From positions 1 through 30,048 of the forward strand of contig CAKQMH010000013.1 in assembly GCA_934254915.1 (NCBI GenBank): a DNA stretch of 30,048 nucleotides, read 5' to 3'. Source of the DNA: an uncultured Alphaproteobacteria bacterium (GTDB taxonomy: Bacteria; Pseudomonadota; Alphaproteobacteria; RF32; CAG-239). Positions 19,401 through 26,615 of this stretch are shown here, in pieces. Under the pieces are notes generated by a model. It was not told the origin of the DNA, searched no databases, and saw nothing but the letters and a program-made list of their open reading frames with translations. The stretch's first letter is position 1; each line of letters begins with the position of its first letter. A program made the position numbers and the translations under genes.

Positions 19401-20649
19401 CTTTCTCCTGTTTATCCGTATGGTCATTGTTATCATTGGCTTCAGAAGCGGCAAGCTTTTCTTCTAACGGAGTAAAGCGGTGCTGTAAGTAGCGAGCCAA
19501 CCAGGGCAAGGTTTTGCCCTGGAATAATACAGATATGATTACCAGGAAGAAAATCAAGTTGAAAATATATTGAGCGTTGATGACGCCTTTCATTAACGGG
19601 TAGGTGGCCAAAATAATCGGAACGGCGCCTTTTAGGCCGGCCCAACTGATTAAAAGCTGATCTTTCAGCGCGTAATTGCTGCGGTACAAGCAGACAAAAA
19701 CCGCTAACGGACGGGCAATGAACATCAAAAACAAAGTGCAGGCAAAACCGGCCGGCATAACGCCGATGAGTTCATGCGGATTAACCAATAAACCTAAAAT
19801 CAAGAACATGCTTATCTGCATAATCCATGACAGCGAATCGTTGAAACGAATCAAATGGCGGCGGTATAAAAAAGCACTGTTGCCGACAATTATACCGGCG
19901 ATGTAAACCGCCAAAATACCGCTGCCGCCGGCAAGCTGAGTCAGACTGTAAACCAAAAAGGCCGAACTTATGCCGTAAACCGGATATAATCCGGGATAAG
20001 GAATGTGCGATTTTTGCAAGATGTAAACCGCTAAACGCCCTAAAGCCAAACCTAAGGCAACACCGATAAACATTTGGCGAACAAAGAAAAGTCCAAGTTC
20101 CGATGCGGCGGTTTCCGGACGTGTAACCATCGTCAATGCCGCCATAGTTAAGAATACGGCCATCGGGTCGTTACTTGCCGATTCAAGCTCAAGTAAGGAT
20201 TTATCACGGCTGTCAATGCAGATGTTGGAGTTACGCAAAACCGTAAAAACGGCCGGAGCGTCAGTTGAAGAAACAATTACGCTAAGCAGTAACGATATTT
20301 CAAACGGCAGGCGAATGAGAAAATAAGCCCCGCAAAACAAAAACAGCGCGGTCAGAAAAACGCCGATAGTGGCAAGCAGGCTGCCGCGGAACAACGCCGG
20401 ACGCACGGCTGTCCATTTAGTCCATAAACCGCCGTTGAACAAAATAAAGATGAGGGCTACCGTACCGACATAGTTGGTTAAGCGCGAATCCTGAAAGTTA
20501 ATGCGCCCGACACCATCAACTCCGGCCAACATACCTAAGCCTAAAAACAATAACAGCGAGGGAATGCCAAAGCGGTCGGACACTTTGTTGGCAAAAACAC
20601 AAAGCATTAACAAGATACCGGAAACGGCAAGATAAATATCAAAATTCAT
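19384..20649 (-). CDS. CPA1-family cation/proton antiporter (NhaP/NhaP2-like)
   Basis: This 421-residue membrane protein starts at ATG 20649 with GAGGG about 8 nt upstream, beginning MNFDIYLAVSGILLM. It has about twelve hydrophobic segments up to residue 390. The conserved pore motifs are SSTDAPAVF (from about 127) and ESASNDPMAVFLT (N160, D161), the ion-binding pair of CPA1 exchangers. E. coli NhaP2 has extra cytoplasmic regulatory domains after the membrane part; here only a ~35-residue hydrophilic tail (LEEKLAASEANDNNDHTDK) remains, so direct nucleotide control is unlikely. It exchanges Na+ or K+ for H+; which ion cannot be told. The phosphatase gene follows with overlap. Confidence 0.9.
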   Translation of the reverse strand: MNFDIYLAVSGILLMLCVFANKVSDRFGIPSLLLFLGLGMLAGVDGVGRINFQDSRLTNYVGTVALIFILFNGGLWTKWTAVRPALFRGSLLATIGVFLTALFLFCGAYFLIRLPFEISLLLSVIVSSTDAPAVFTVLRNSNICIDSRDKSLLELESASNDPMAVFLTMAALTMVTRPETAASELGLFFVRQMFIGVALGLALGRLAVYILQKSHIPYPGLYPVYGISSAFLVYSLTQLAGGSGILAVYIAGIIVGNSAFLYRRHLIRFNDSLSWIMQISMFLILGLLVNPHELIGVMPAGFACTLFLMFIARPLAVFVCLYRSNYALKDQLLISWAGLKGAVPIILATYPLMKGVINAQYIFNLIFFLVIISVLFQGKTLPWLARYLQHRFTPLEEKLAASEANDNNDHTDKQEKDAAGA

Positions 20650-20742
20650 GGTTTTTTCCCTCAATAGGCATAAAATATAAGCGGTTTTTACAATTATTCC
20701 AGCCTGAGATTATATTCAGGTGGTTTTAAAAAAACGTAAAAA

Positions 20743-21987
20743 TCAAAAGACTAAAGGTAAATCTTGCCACGAGGTGGTAAAAGCGGGGCTGCGAAATTCA
20801 CGTTTGAGGTATGATTTGGCGGTTTTGTTTTGAACAGCATAATAAACGGTTTTGCGGCCGAATTTACGATTGAGTTCATCAAACACGGACATCAGCTTTT
20901 GTTCTTTCGGCGCTAAAGGCGTTGATTGCAGCAAATCAGTTTGCAGGACATCTGCTTTTTCCAAGCCGATGAGGGTTACGCCGGCGCGTTTGTACCAGCA
21001 GTCAGGGCGATAAATATGGTCCAGTCCTTGGCGCATGGCGGTCATAAAATTTGCGGTGTTGCAACTCGGGGTCGGAAGCGAGATTAGACAGGAGTTGTTG
21101 TATTGCGGATGATTGAGGTTAAAACGATTGCTGTATACGGAGATCCATATTCCGCGGGCAACAGCCTTTTGCTGCCGCAGCCGCAGGCAGGCGCAGTCGA
21201 CAAATTCCGCCAGATTGGCTTCTAAGGTATCACGATTTTGAATTTCGGTTTCAAAACTTCCGCTGGAAATCAGTGACTGTGAAAGCTCCGGTGTTTCAAG
21301 CTCAAAAGCGGGAGTTTGGTTAAGCTCCATGATGGTTTTGGCCAAACCGATGCCAAAAGCCGAACGGGCTTGAGCTAAGGGCATGGTCGCCAAATCAGCC
21401 GCCGTAAAAATGCCAAGGTGGTTAAGTTTTGGGGCGAGGTGGCGCCCGACACCCCACAGGTCAATAATATCGGTTTGGGCCAGTTGCTCACGAATTTGAG
21501 CAGCGGAAGTGAGCTGATAAAGTTTGAACTGGCGTTTGGCGAAGCGGCTGGCGATTTTACACAGAGTTTTGGTGGCGGCGATGCCGATAGAAACCGGGAT
21601 GCCGAAATATTGTAAAATGTTTTGGCGGATTTGCGAAGCTAAAGTGTAATAGTTGGCAAAACCCGAAACCGAAACAAAAGCTTCATCAATGGAATAGACT
21701 TCAATGCCGGAAAAAGTTTGCCGCAGATAAGTCATAATCCGGCGGGATAAATCGGCGTAAAGTTCGTAATTAGATGACAAAGCAATGCCGCCAATACTTT
21801 TGAGCAAACGTTCGATTTTGAAATAAGGCGCACACATGGCAATGCCAAGCTGTTTGGCCTCGTCGGAGCGCGAAACAACGCAGCCGTCATTGTTGGACAA
21901 CACCACAACCGGACGCCGATTAAGGTGCGGTTGGAAAACCCGTTCGCAGGAAACAAAAAAGTTATCGCAGTCGATTAACATATACAT
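20743..21987 (-). CDS. umuC: Y-family DNA polymerase V catalytic subunit
   Basis: UmuC, 414 residues, performs error-prone synthesis across DNA damage together with UmuD'. ATG 21987 is chosen because it overlaps the umuD stop by one base (TGATG) and gives MYMLIDCDNFFVSCERVFQ. Catalytic residues are present: D6 in LIDCD, and D101-E102 in YSIDEAF. The DNA-binding little finger continues to the end, RSPAFTTSWQDLPLVF. The length fits E. coli UmuC (422), so nothing essential seems lost. There is no good ribosome site, so translation is probably coupled to umuD. Expression is expected from the SOS promoter upstream of umuD. Confidence 0.95.
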   Translation of the reverse strand: MYMLIDCDNFFVSCERVFQPHLNRRPVVVLSNNDGCVVSRSDEAKQLGIAMCAPYFKIERLLKSIGGIALSSNYELYADLSRRIMTYLRQTFSGIEVYSIDEAFVSVSGFANYYTLASQIRQNILQYFGIPVSIGIAATKTLCKIASRFAKRQFKLYQLTSAAQIREQLAQTDIIDLWGVGRHLAPKLNHLGIFTAADLATMPLAQARSAFGIGLAKTIMELNQTPAFELETPELSQSLISSGSFETEIQNRDTLEANLAEFVDCACLRLRQQKAVARGIWISVYSNRFNLNHPQYNNSCLISLPTPSCNTANFMTAMRQGLDHIYRPDCWYKRAGVTLIGLEKADVLQTDLLQSTPLAPKEQKLMSVFDELNRKFGRKTVYYAVQNKTAKSYLKREFRSPAFTTSWQDLPLVF

Positions 21988-22277
21988 CAGGCCAACTTTC
22001 GTATAACCGAAGTAACCATTCCCCAAGGGATGAAATCGGCGTCAGGCGGGTAGGGAATGATTTGGAAATGCTCGTCTTTAATGACAATGACCAATTTGCC
22101 GCGGCAGGAAGCAAGGCTGCGGTCAACGACCAAAATATCACCTTGCAAAATACCATTGGCAGCAAGACGGTTGCTGTTCATCCGCAGCAGATAGCTGGAT
22201 AACGGATGCGGCAGCAAAAAGCGGTTAAGATCAAGCTTTTCTTCAATGTAATCAGCAGCGGGAGAGCCAAAACTCAT
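21987..22277 (-). CDS. umuD: UmuD'-like protein lacking the cleavage arm and the catalytic dyad
   Basis: A 96-residue protein from ATG 22277, with GAGGTG 6 nt upstream. It begins MSFGSPAADYIEEKLDLNRF, which aligns with E. coli UmuD from the self-cleavage point (Cys24-Gly25, GFPSPAADYVEQ). E. coli UmuD has 139 residues and must cut itself on RecA filaments to give UmuD'. Aligning through GDILVVDRS, the catalytic Ser60 becomes R37 and Lys97 becomes I74. The loop after residue 74 is also shorter. It cannot self-cleave and would not need to. The frame is open upstream, but the promoter and LexA box lie there, so no longer form is expected. It overlaps umuC by one base. Confidence 0.88.
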   Translation of the reverse strand: MSFGSPAADYIEEKLDLNRFLLPHPLSSYLLRMNSNRLAANGILQGDILVVDRSLASCRGKLVIVIKDEHFQIIPYPPDADFIPWGMVTSVIRKLA

Positions 22278-22296
22278 GGAAAACACCTCAATAAAT

Positions 22297-22311
22297 GTTC
22301 TTGTTTTGTTC
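22297..22311 (-). promoter_or_regulatory. LexA-binding SOS box of umuDC
   Basis: GTTC-N7-GTTC on the plus strand (22297-22300 and 22308-22311), that is GAAC-N7-GAAC in the direction of umuD. This is the direct-repeat SOS box known for Alphaproteobacteria. It lies 2 bp after the -10 of the umuD promoter, over the expected transcription start, where LexA would block initiation. Confidence 0.85.
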
Positions 22312-22313
22312 TG

Positions 22314-22342
22314 AATATAATCTTTGGAAAAAATAATTGCAA
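22314..22342 (-). promoter_or_regulatory. Promoter of umuDC
   Basis: On the minus strand TTGCAA (22342-22337) and TATATT (22319-22314) are 17 bp apart, each close to the sigma-70 consensus. The SOS box follows directly and the umuD start lies 37 nt beyond the -10. Confidence 0.75.
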
Positions 22343-22380
22343 GATAAAAATATTGTAGTGGAAAAATGCAAAAAACCATC

Positions 22381-22386
22381 TATAAT
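22381..22386 (+). promoter_or_regulatory. Candidate -10 element of the LD-carboxypeptidase gene
   Basis: A perfect TATAAT lies 41 nt before ATG 22427. No good -35 stands 16-18 bp upstream. It is the only such element between the divergent umuD promoter and this gene. Confidence 0.4.
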
Positions 22387-22426
22387 ACGAACCAATTAAT
22401 GATATTTACTGAAAGAGGAAAATAAG

Positions 22427-23413
22427 ATGCAGAAAATTATTCCGGCCGCGCTGAAGTCCGGCGATGAAATCAGAGTTGTTGCTCCGTCCAGAGGGCTGAA
22501 AATGATAGGCGCCGACAGTCGGGAGTTGGCTGAAAAAAGATTTGGCGAAATGGGCTTGAAAGTTACTTTCGGAACTAATACTACCGATGAAAATTGGGAT
22601 TTGATGGGGACAACCGAAATTGAAAAACGGGCGGCCGATATTATGGAGGCCTTTACGGATCATAAGGTGAAAGCAATTTTTACGATTATCGGCGGGTTTA
22701 ACTCCAACCAGCTGCTGCCGTTTTTGGATTATGACGTTATTCGCAATAATCCAAAGATTTTTTGCGGATTTTCGGATATTACGGCTTTGTTAAACGGTAT
22801 TTATGCGCAAACCGGATTGGTAACTTTTTCAGGGCCGCATTACAGCTCGTTCGGAATGCTCAAAGGTTTTGATTATACTTGGGATTATATGCAGAAAATG
22901 CTGATAGGCAAAGGCAGTGCGCAGGTTATGCCGTCGGAAAGCTGGAGCGATGATTTGTGGTTTTTGGATCAGCAAAAACGCGAAATGATTAAAAATGACG
23001 GTTATTGGACGCTTCATGAAGGCGAGGCCCGCGGAACAATTATTGGCGGGAATCTCGGTACATTGGTTTTGTTGAACGGGAGTAAGTATCGTCCAGAGTT
23101 TAAAGACAACACGATTTTGTTTGTAGAAAATTGTTACAGCTCCGGCGGTGATGATGCCGACTTTTTGCGCCAGCTGCAAGCAATAGCTTATCAACCGGAT
23201 TTTGCCAAGGTTAAAGCTTTGGTTATCGGGCGTTTTCAAAAAGCTTCGGATATCAGTCGGACAAAATTGGAGTATATAGTTAATGCAATTCCGCAGCTGC
23301 GCGAATTGCCGATTGTGGCCAATGTCGATTTTGGGCATACGACCCCGATGTTGACGTTGCCAATTGGCGGAAGATGTGAATTAACCAAAGACGGATTGAC
23401 ATTGCGAGTTTAG
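22427..23413 (+). CDS. S66 family peptidase (LD-carboxypeptidase / MccF-like)
   Basis: This 328-residue cytoplasmic serine peptidase has AGAGG 8 nt before ATG 22427. The nucleophile is S116 in FCGFSDITALL, with E234 in LFVENCYSSGG and H304 in DFGHTTPML completing the Ser-Glu-His triad of the S66 family. These enzymes trim the terminal D-Ala from murein tetrapeptides during recycling (LdcA), or cleave microcin C-type peptide-nucleotides (MccF). The GPHYSSFGM segment and 328-residue length are more like MccF-type members, but no microcin genes lie nearby, so the substrate is open. rnhB starts one base after its stop, so the two form an operon. Confidence 0.9.
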   Translation: MQKIIPAALKSGDEIRVVAPSRGLKMIGADSRELAEKRFGEMGLKVTFGTNTTDENWDLMGTTEIEKRAADIMEAFTDHKVKAIFTIIGGFNSNQLLPFLDYDVIRNNPKIFCGFSDITALLNGIYAQTGLVTFSGPHYSSFGMLKGFDYTWDYMQKMLIGKGSAQVMPSESWSDDLWFLDQQKREMIKNDGYWTLHEGEARGTIIGGNLGTLVLLNGSKYRPEFKDNTILFVENCYSSGGDDADFLRQLQAIAYQPDFAKVKALVIGRFQKASDISRTKLEYIVNAIPQLRELPIVANVDFGHTTPMLTLPIGGRCELTKDGLTLRV

Positions 23414-23414
23414 A

Positions 23415-24050
23415 ATGCCTGATTTTGAGTTGGAAAACAATCACAGCGGCTTGGTGGCGGGAATTGATGAAGCCGGACGCGGGCCATGGGCCGGGCCGGT
23501 GGTGGCCGGGGCGGTGATTATTAAAGACCGAAATTTAGATGAATTTTTGCTGGACGGTTTAAATGATTCTAAAAAATTGACAGCTAAAAAACGCGAACAA
23601 TTGTTTGAACATTTGTTGGAAGCGCGGTCTAAAGGGCGGGTGTGTATCGGTATCGGTCAGGCCAGCGCGGCAGAAATTGATGAATATAATATTTTACAAG
23701 CAACATTTTTGGCAATGCGCCGCGCGTATGAGGCGATGGGCGCAAAAGCGGATTGGGCTTTGATTGACGGCAACCGCCTGCCGCAAAATTTTCCGTGTGC
23801 ATGTGAATATGTAATCAAAGGCGATGCGCGTGATTATGCGATTGCGGCAGCTTCAATTATGGCAAAAGTATATCGTGACCGGTTAATGGCTGATTTGTCC
23901 AAAATCTATCCTTATTACGGATTTGAAAAAAATGCCGGTTATGGTACTAAGCTGCATATCAAAGGGCTGCAGGAATATGGTGTTACTCCTGAACATCGGC
24001 GGTCTTATCGTCCGATACGGGAGTTTATGTCCTTAAAAAAGAGTGCGTAA
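23415..24050 (+). CDS. rnhB: Ribonuclease HII
   Basis: RNase HII, 211 residues, cuts RNA in RNA/DNA hybrids and at single ribonucleotides in DNA. GIDEAGRGPWAGPVVAGAV carries D18 and E19; D118 in LIDGNRLP and D137 in VIKGDARDYAIAAAS complete the metal site. The start ATG 23415 lies one base after the preceding stop. A near-consensus promoter starts right after its stop, so the next genes have their own transcript. Confidence 0.96.
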   Translation: MPDFELENNHSGLVAGIDEAGRGPWAGPVVAGAVIIKDRNLDEFLLDGLNDSKKLTAKKREQLFEHLLEARSKGRVCIGIGQASAAEIDEYNILQATFLAMRRAYEAMGAKADWALIDGNRLPQNFPCACEYVIKGDARDYAIAAASIMAKVYRDRLMADLSKIYPYYGFEKNAGYGTKLHIKGLQEYGVTPEHRRSYRPIREFMSLKKSA

Positions 24051-24057
24051 AAGGTTG

Positions 24058-24086
24058 TTGACAAGAAAGCAATTTTTGTCTATATT
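24058..24086 (+). promoter_or_regulatory. Near-consensus sigma-70 promoter of the orphan gene pair
   Basis: TTGACA (24058-24063, perfect) and TATATT (24081-24086) are separated by exactly 17 bp. Transcription would start near 24093, about 24 nt before ATG 24117. It is the strongest promoter match I saw in the window. Confidence 0.85.
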
Positions 24087-24116
24087 TAGTTACAAATTAA
24101 ATTTTTAATACTTATT

Positions 24117-24692
24117 ATGGAACGAATGAATGAGAAAGAAATTAAACAGCTTTGGGTTAAGGCTGCCGAAGTTTGTGCAATAACCGAAAGACTTTGGAAT
24201 GCTAAAATCGAAGGGCATAATGCTTTTGTTAACGCGTTGAAAAATCAACAGTTGATACAAAAATATTATGATCGTGATGAGTTTAACAACAAGGTTAAAC
24301 AAATTGAAAACGGCAATACCAAAGCCGAAAATGTTTTGTGGCAGATGATGAAAAATATTTTTCGTCAAACCTTTATCAGTGTTAAGCATACGCTAACGCG
24401 GATAGGTAAGGACAATCGGAAAGACATAGATTGCCGCTTGGTGGCAGCTGTGGTGAACCGAGCTCTTAATTTTAGCTGGTTAACAACGGCGAGTGATGAC
24501 GACATAACGGAGTTTGCGCAAGAAGCTACTCGAGTTTTAAGTCTTTATCACGGACGTAGATACAATCCCGACAAAGATGACTTTTTTGAACTAAAAGTTA
24601 TTGAACGGCGTTTGTGTCTGCACGGCGATGTTTTTACCAGACTGTTGGAAGCAGAAATTGTTGCCGAAGAGAGCAGCAAAGAAGCCGTTTAG
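24117..24692 (+). CDS. Protein of unknown function (orphan pair, first gene)
   Basis: I do not recognise this 191-residue protein. It looks soluble and mainly helical, with no signal peptide or membrane segment, and is rich in charged residues (KVKQIENGNTKAENVLWQMM). Single cysteines are scattered, without a metal-binding pattern. ATG 24117 (MERMNEKEIKQLW) follows a strong promoter by about 24 nt; there is no Shine-Dalgarno, only an AT-rich leader, and ATG 24126 is an alternative. It is followed after 30 nt by another unknown gene with a similar leader. Both lie between rnhB and ccrM. Confidence 0.75.
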   Translation: MERMNEKEIKQLWVKAAEVCAITERLWNAKIEGHNAFVNALKNQQLIQKYYDRDEFNNKVKQIENGNTKAENVLWQMMKNIFRQTFISVKHTLTRIGKDNRKDIDCRLVAAVVNRALNFSWLTTASDDDITEFAQEATRVLSLYHGRRYNPDKDDFFELKVIERRLCLHGDVFTRLLEAEIVAEESSKEAV

Positions 24693-24722
24693 TTTATTGT
24701 CTAATTCTAAAACAAAAGTAAT

Positions 24723-25226
24723 ATGGAAACAAAAAATTATGATCAGGAGTTTCAAAAGCTTTTGGTAATAACTTCATTTTGGGGTTTACAAAGCGTGTTG
24801 TCAAAATCAGCTGTCAGTGACCGTGACAAGTTAGGTATCATGTATTGGGAGCGCCGCAGGATACTCGAAACCCTCGAGCCTAAGCAAACCGAATACCTTG
24901 ACTATCTGATTGATGGCCGAGGGTCGCTGGATGATCGCTTAGACTGGATTTGGAAACAAATCTGGAATGATATTCACGAGCTTTCAAAGAACGTCAATGA
25001 AGTTCATGTAGCTGAAAAGCTTTGGATAGGGGTAATGGAAATTGCTTATCCTTATTGCAAAGAATTTGTTGATGAAAAAGAACTGATTGGGCTTATGCCG
25101 TTATGCGACTTTACCTCAGACGGCTATGACCGGTTGGTAACGTTGTTCCATGCTCAGGAAAGTTCTTTTTTGGAACATTACACTGACCATCTTTGGCAAA
25201 CTGTGACATGCAAAAACAATCACTAA
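24723..25226 (+). CDS. Protein of unknown function (orphan pair, second gene)
   Basis: I do not recognise this 167-residue protein. It is acidic, soluble and mainly helical, rich in tryptophan (LDWIWKQIWNDIHEL), with no signal peptide or known motif. It starts at ATG 24723, 30 nt after the previous stop, with no Shine-Dalgarno and an AT-rich leader ending AAAGTAATATGGAA. An intrinsic terminator follows at 25244-25274, so it is the last gene of a two-gene unit. Confidence 0.75.
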   Translation: METKNYDQEFQKLLVITSFWGLQSVLSKSAVSDRDKLGIMYWERRRILETLEPKQTEYLDYLIDGRGSLDDRLDWIWKQIWNDIHELSKNVNEVHVAEKLWIGVMEIAYPYCKEFVDEKELIGLMPLCDFTSDGYDRLVTLFHAQESSFLEHYTDHLWQTVTCKNNH

Positions 25227-25243
25227 AAGTCAATGAAAATAAA

Positions 25244-25274
25244 AAGGCAGCTTATTAGAGCTGTCCTTTTTTTT
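25244..25274 (+). terminator. Intrinsic terminator of the orphan pair
   Basis: AAGGCAGCT (25244-25252) pairs with AGCTGTCCTT (25259-25268) with one bulged T and a TATTAG loop, followed by a run of T to 25274. It separates the orphan pair from ccrM. Confidence 0.85.
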
Positions 25275-25365
25275 GTTTAAATTGTGTTTTGTTAATAAAT
25301 TTATAACTAAATTTTGTTCATACTAGGCATATTAAATTTTATTACCCTTAAAATGGCTGGTGAAA

Positions 25366-26463
25366 ATGAGCAGGATGCAAACCAAAATGGTTCTTAATAC
25401 AATAATTAATGACGATTGTATTAAAGTAATGAATGAAATGGAAGAAAATTCGGTGGATTTGATTTTCGCCGATCCTCCATATAATTTGCAATTGGGCGAT
25501 GCTCTGACCAGACCGGACAACAGCAATGTCAGCGGTGTTTATGAAGAATGGGACAGCTTTGAAAGTCTGGCAGCGTATGATGATTATACACGGCGCTGGA
25601 TGTCGGCTGCCCGCAGAATTTTGAAAGACGACGGCGCAATTTGGGTTATCGGTTCTTATCATAATATCTTTCGCGTAGGTTATATTTTACAGGATTTAGG
25701 TTTTTGGATTTTGAACGATATTATTTGGAACAAGACCAATCCGATGCCGAACTTTAAGGGAACGCGCTTTACTAACGCGCATGAAACGCTGATTTGGGCG
25801 TGCAAAAATCCAAATTCAAAATATACGTTTAATTATGAAGCCATGAAAGCGCTGAACGAAGATACACAAATGCGCAGCGATTGGCAAATTCCGCTTTGTA
25901 CCGGCAAAGAACGCCTTAAAGATGATAACGGCGACAAGCTGCATCCGACCCAAAAACCGGAAGGGTTGTTGTATCGGGTGATTATGGCTTCGACCAAAGT
26001 CGGCGATGTGGTGCTTGATCCGTTTTTCGGCACCGGCACTACCGGTGCGGTGGCCAAAAAATTAGGCCGTAATTTTATCGGTATTGAAAAAGATGTGCAA
26101 TATGTGGCCGGTGCGCGAGCCAGAATTGAGGCGGTTGAACCGGTTGATAATCAGCTTTGTTTGGAATACAGTTCCAAAAAACGGCAGCCGCGAATTCCGT
26201 TCGGCAATGTGGTCGAGCGCGGGTTGTTGACGCCGGGGGATATTTTATATGATGCTTCGCGCAAACATTGTGCGGTTGTGCGTTCGGACGGCACGGTCAA
26301 AAGCGAGCTGACAGAAGGCTCAATCCATCAGGTCGGGGCGGCGGCGCAAAATGCTCCGGCATGCAACGGTTGGGTTTACTGGTATTTTGAAAATGAGAAA
26401 AAAGAACTGGTTTGCATTGACGAACTGCGCCAAAAGGTAAGGGGGGAAATTTACGGAGAATAA
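25366..26463 (+). CDS. ccrM: Cell-cycle-regulated DNA adenine methyltransferase (GANTC)
   Basis: CcrM, about 365 residues, methylates adenine in GANTC and couples gene expression to replication in Alphaproteobacteria. Motif IV is DPPYNLQLG (36-39 for DPPY), so the target-binding domain follows (beta-class order). AIWVIGSYHNIFRVG, NPMPNFKGTRFTNAHETLIWA and HPTQKPEGLLYRV match CcrM closely, and DPFFGTGTTG is the SAM-binding motif. The C-terminal ~85 residues (RIPFGNVVERGLLTPGDILY, APACNGWVYWYF) form the extra CcrM DNA-recognition domain. The start is unsure: GTG 25360, ATG 25366 and ATG 25375 are in frame and none has a strong ribosome site. It stands between two terminators, so it is its own unit. 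Confidence 0.96.
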   Translation: MSRMQTKMVLNTIINDDCIKVMNEMEENSVDLIFADPPYNLQLGDALTRPDNSNVSGVYEEWDSFESLAAYDDYTRRWMSAARRILKDDGAIWVIGSYHNIFRVGYILQDLGFWILNDIIWNKTNPMPNFKGTRFTNAHETLIWACKNPNSKYTFNYEAMKALNEDTQMRSDWQIPLCTGKERLKDDNGDKLHPTQKPEGLLYRVIMASTKVGDVVLDPFFGTGTTGAVAKKLGRNFIGIEKDVQYVAGARARIEAVEPVDNQLCLEYSSKKRQPRIPFGNVVERGLLTPGDILYDASRKHCAVVRSDGTVKSELTEGSIHQVGAAAQNAPACNGWVYWYFENEKKELVCIDELRQKVRGEIYGE

Positions 26464-26486
26464 AAAACACCGCTAAGTTCTCTAAA

Positions 26487-26520
26487 ACCGCCATGATGAA
26501 AATCAGGGCGGTATTTTTTT
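26487..26520 (+). terminator. Intrinsic terminator of ccrM
   Basis: ACCGCC (26487-26492) pairs with GGCGGT (26507-26512). TGAT/ATCA extends the stem beyond one A/G mismatch to a GAAA tetraloop. A run of seven T ends at 26520. Confidence 0.88.
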
Positions 26521-26543
26521 GCCACGAGCAGATAAAAAAAATA

Positions 26544-26572
26544 TTGTCTGCGACGGATTAATAAGTTATATT
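26544..26572 (+). promoter_or_regulatory. Candidate promoter of the ppx/gppA-rlmE operon
   Basis: TTGTCT (26544-26549) and TATATT (26567-26572) are 17 bp apart, 43 nt before ATG 26616. The -10 is good, the -35 matches at 4/6. Confidence 0.55.
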
Positions 26573-26615
26573 AAGCCTAATTGAAAATTATATTAAACGT
26601 TTGATTGAATAAAAA

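Noticed and set aside
22278..22379. A longer UmuD with an N-terminal arm from the open frame upstream
   Set aside because: The extra residues do not resemble the UmuD arm or its Cys-Gly or Ala-Gly cleavage site, and the region carries the promoter and the SOS box.
22427..23413. Microcin C immunity locus
   Set aside because: The S66 protein resembles MccF in part, but no mccA-E-like genes are present. A murein-recycling role is at least as likely.
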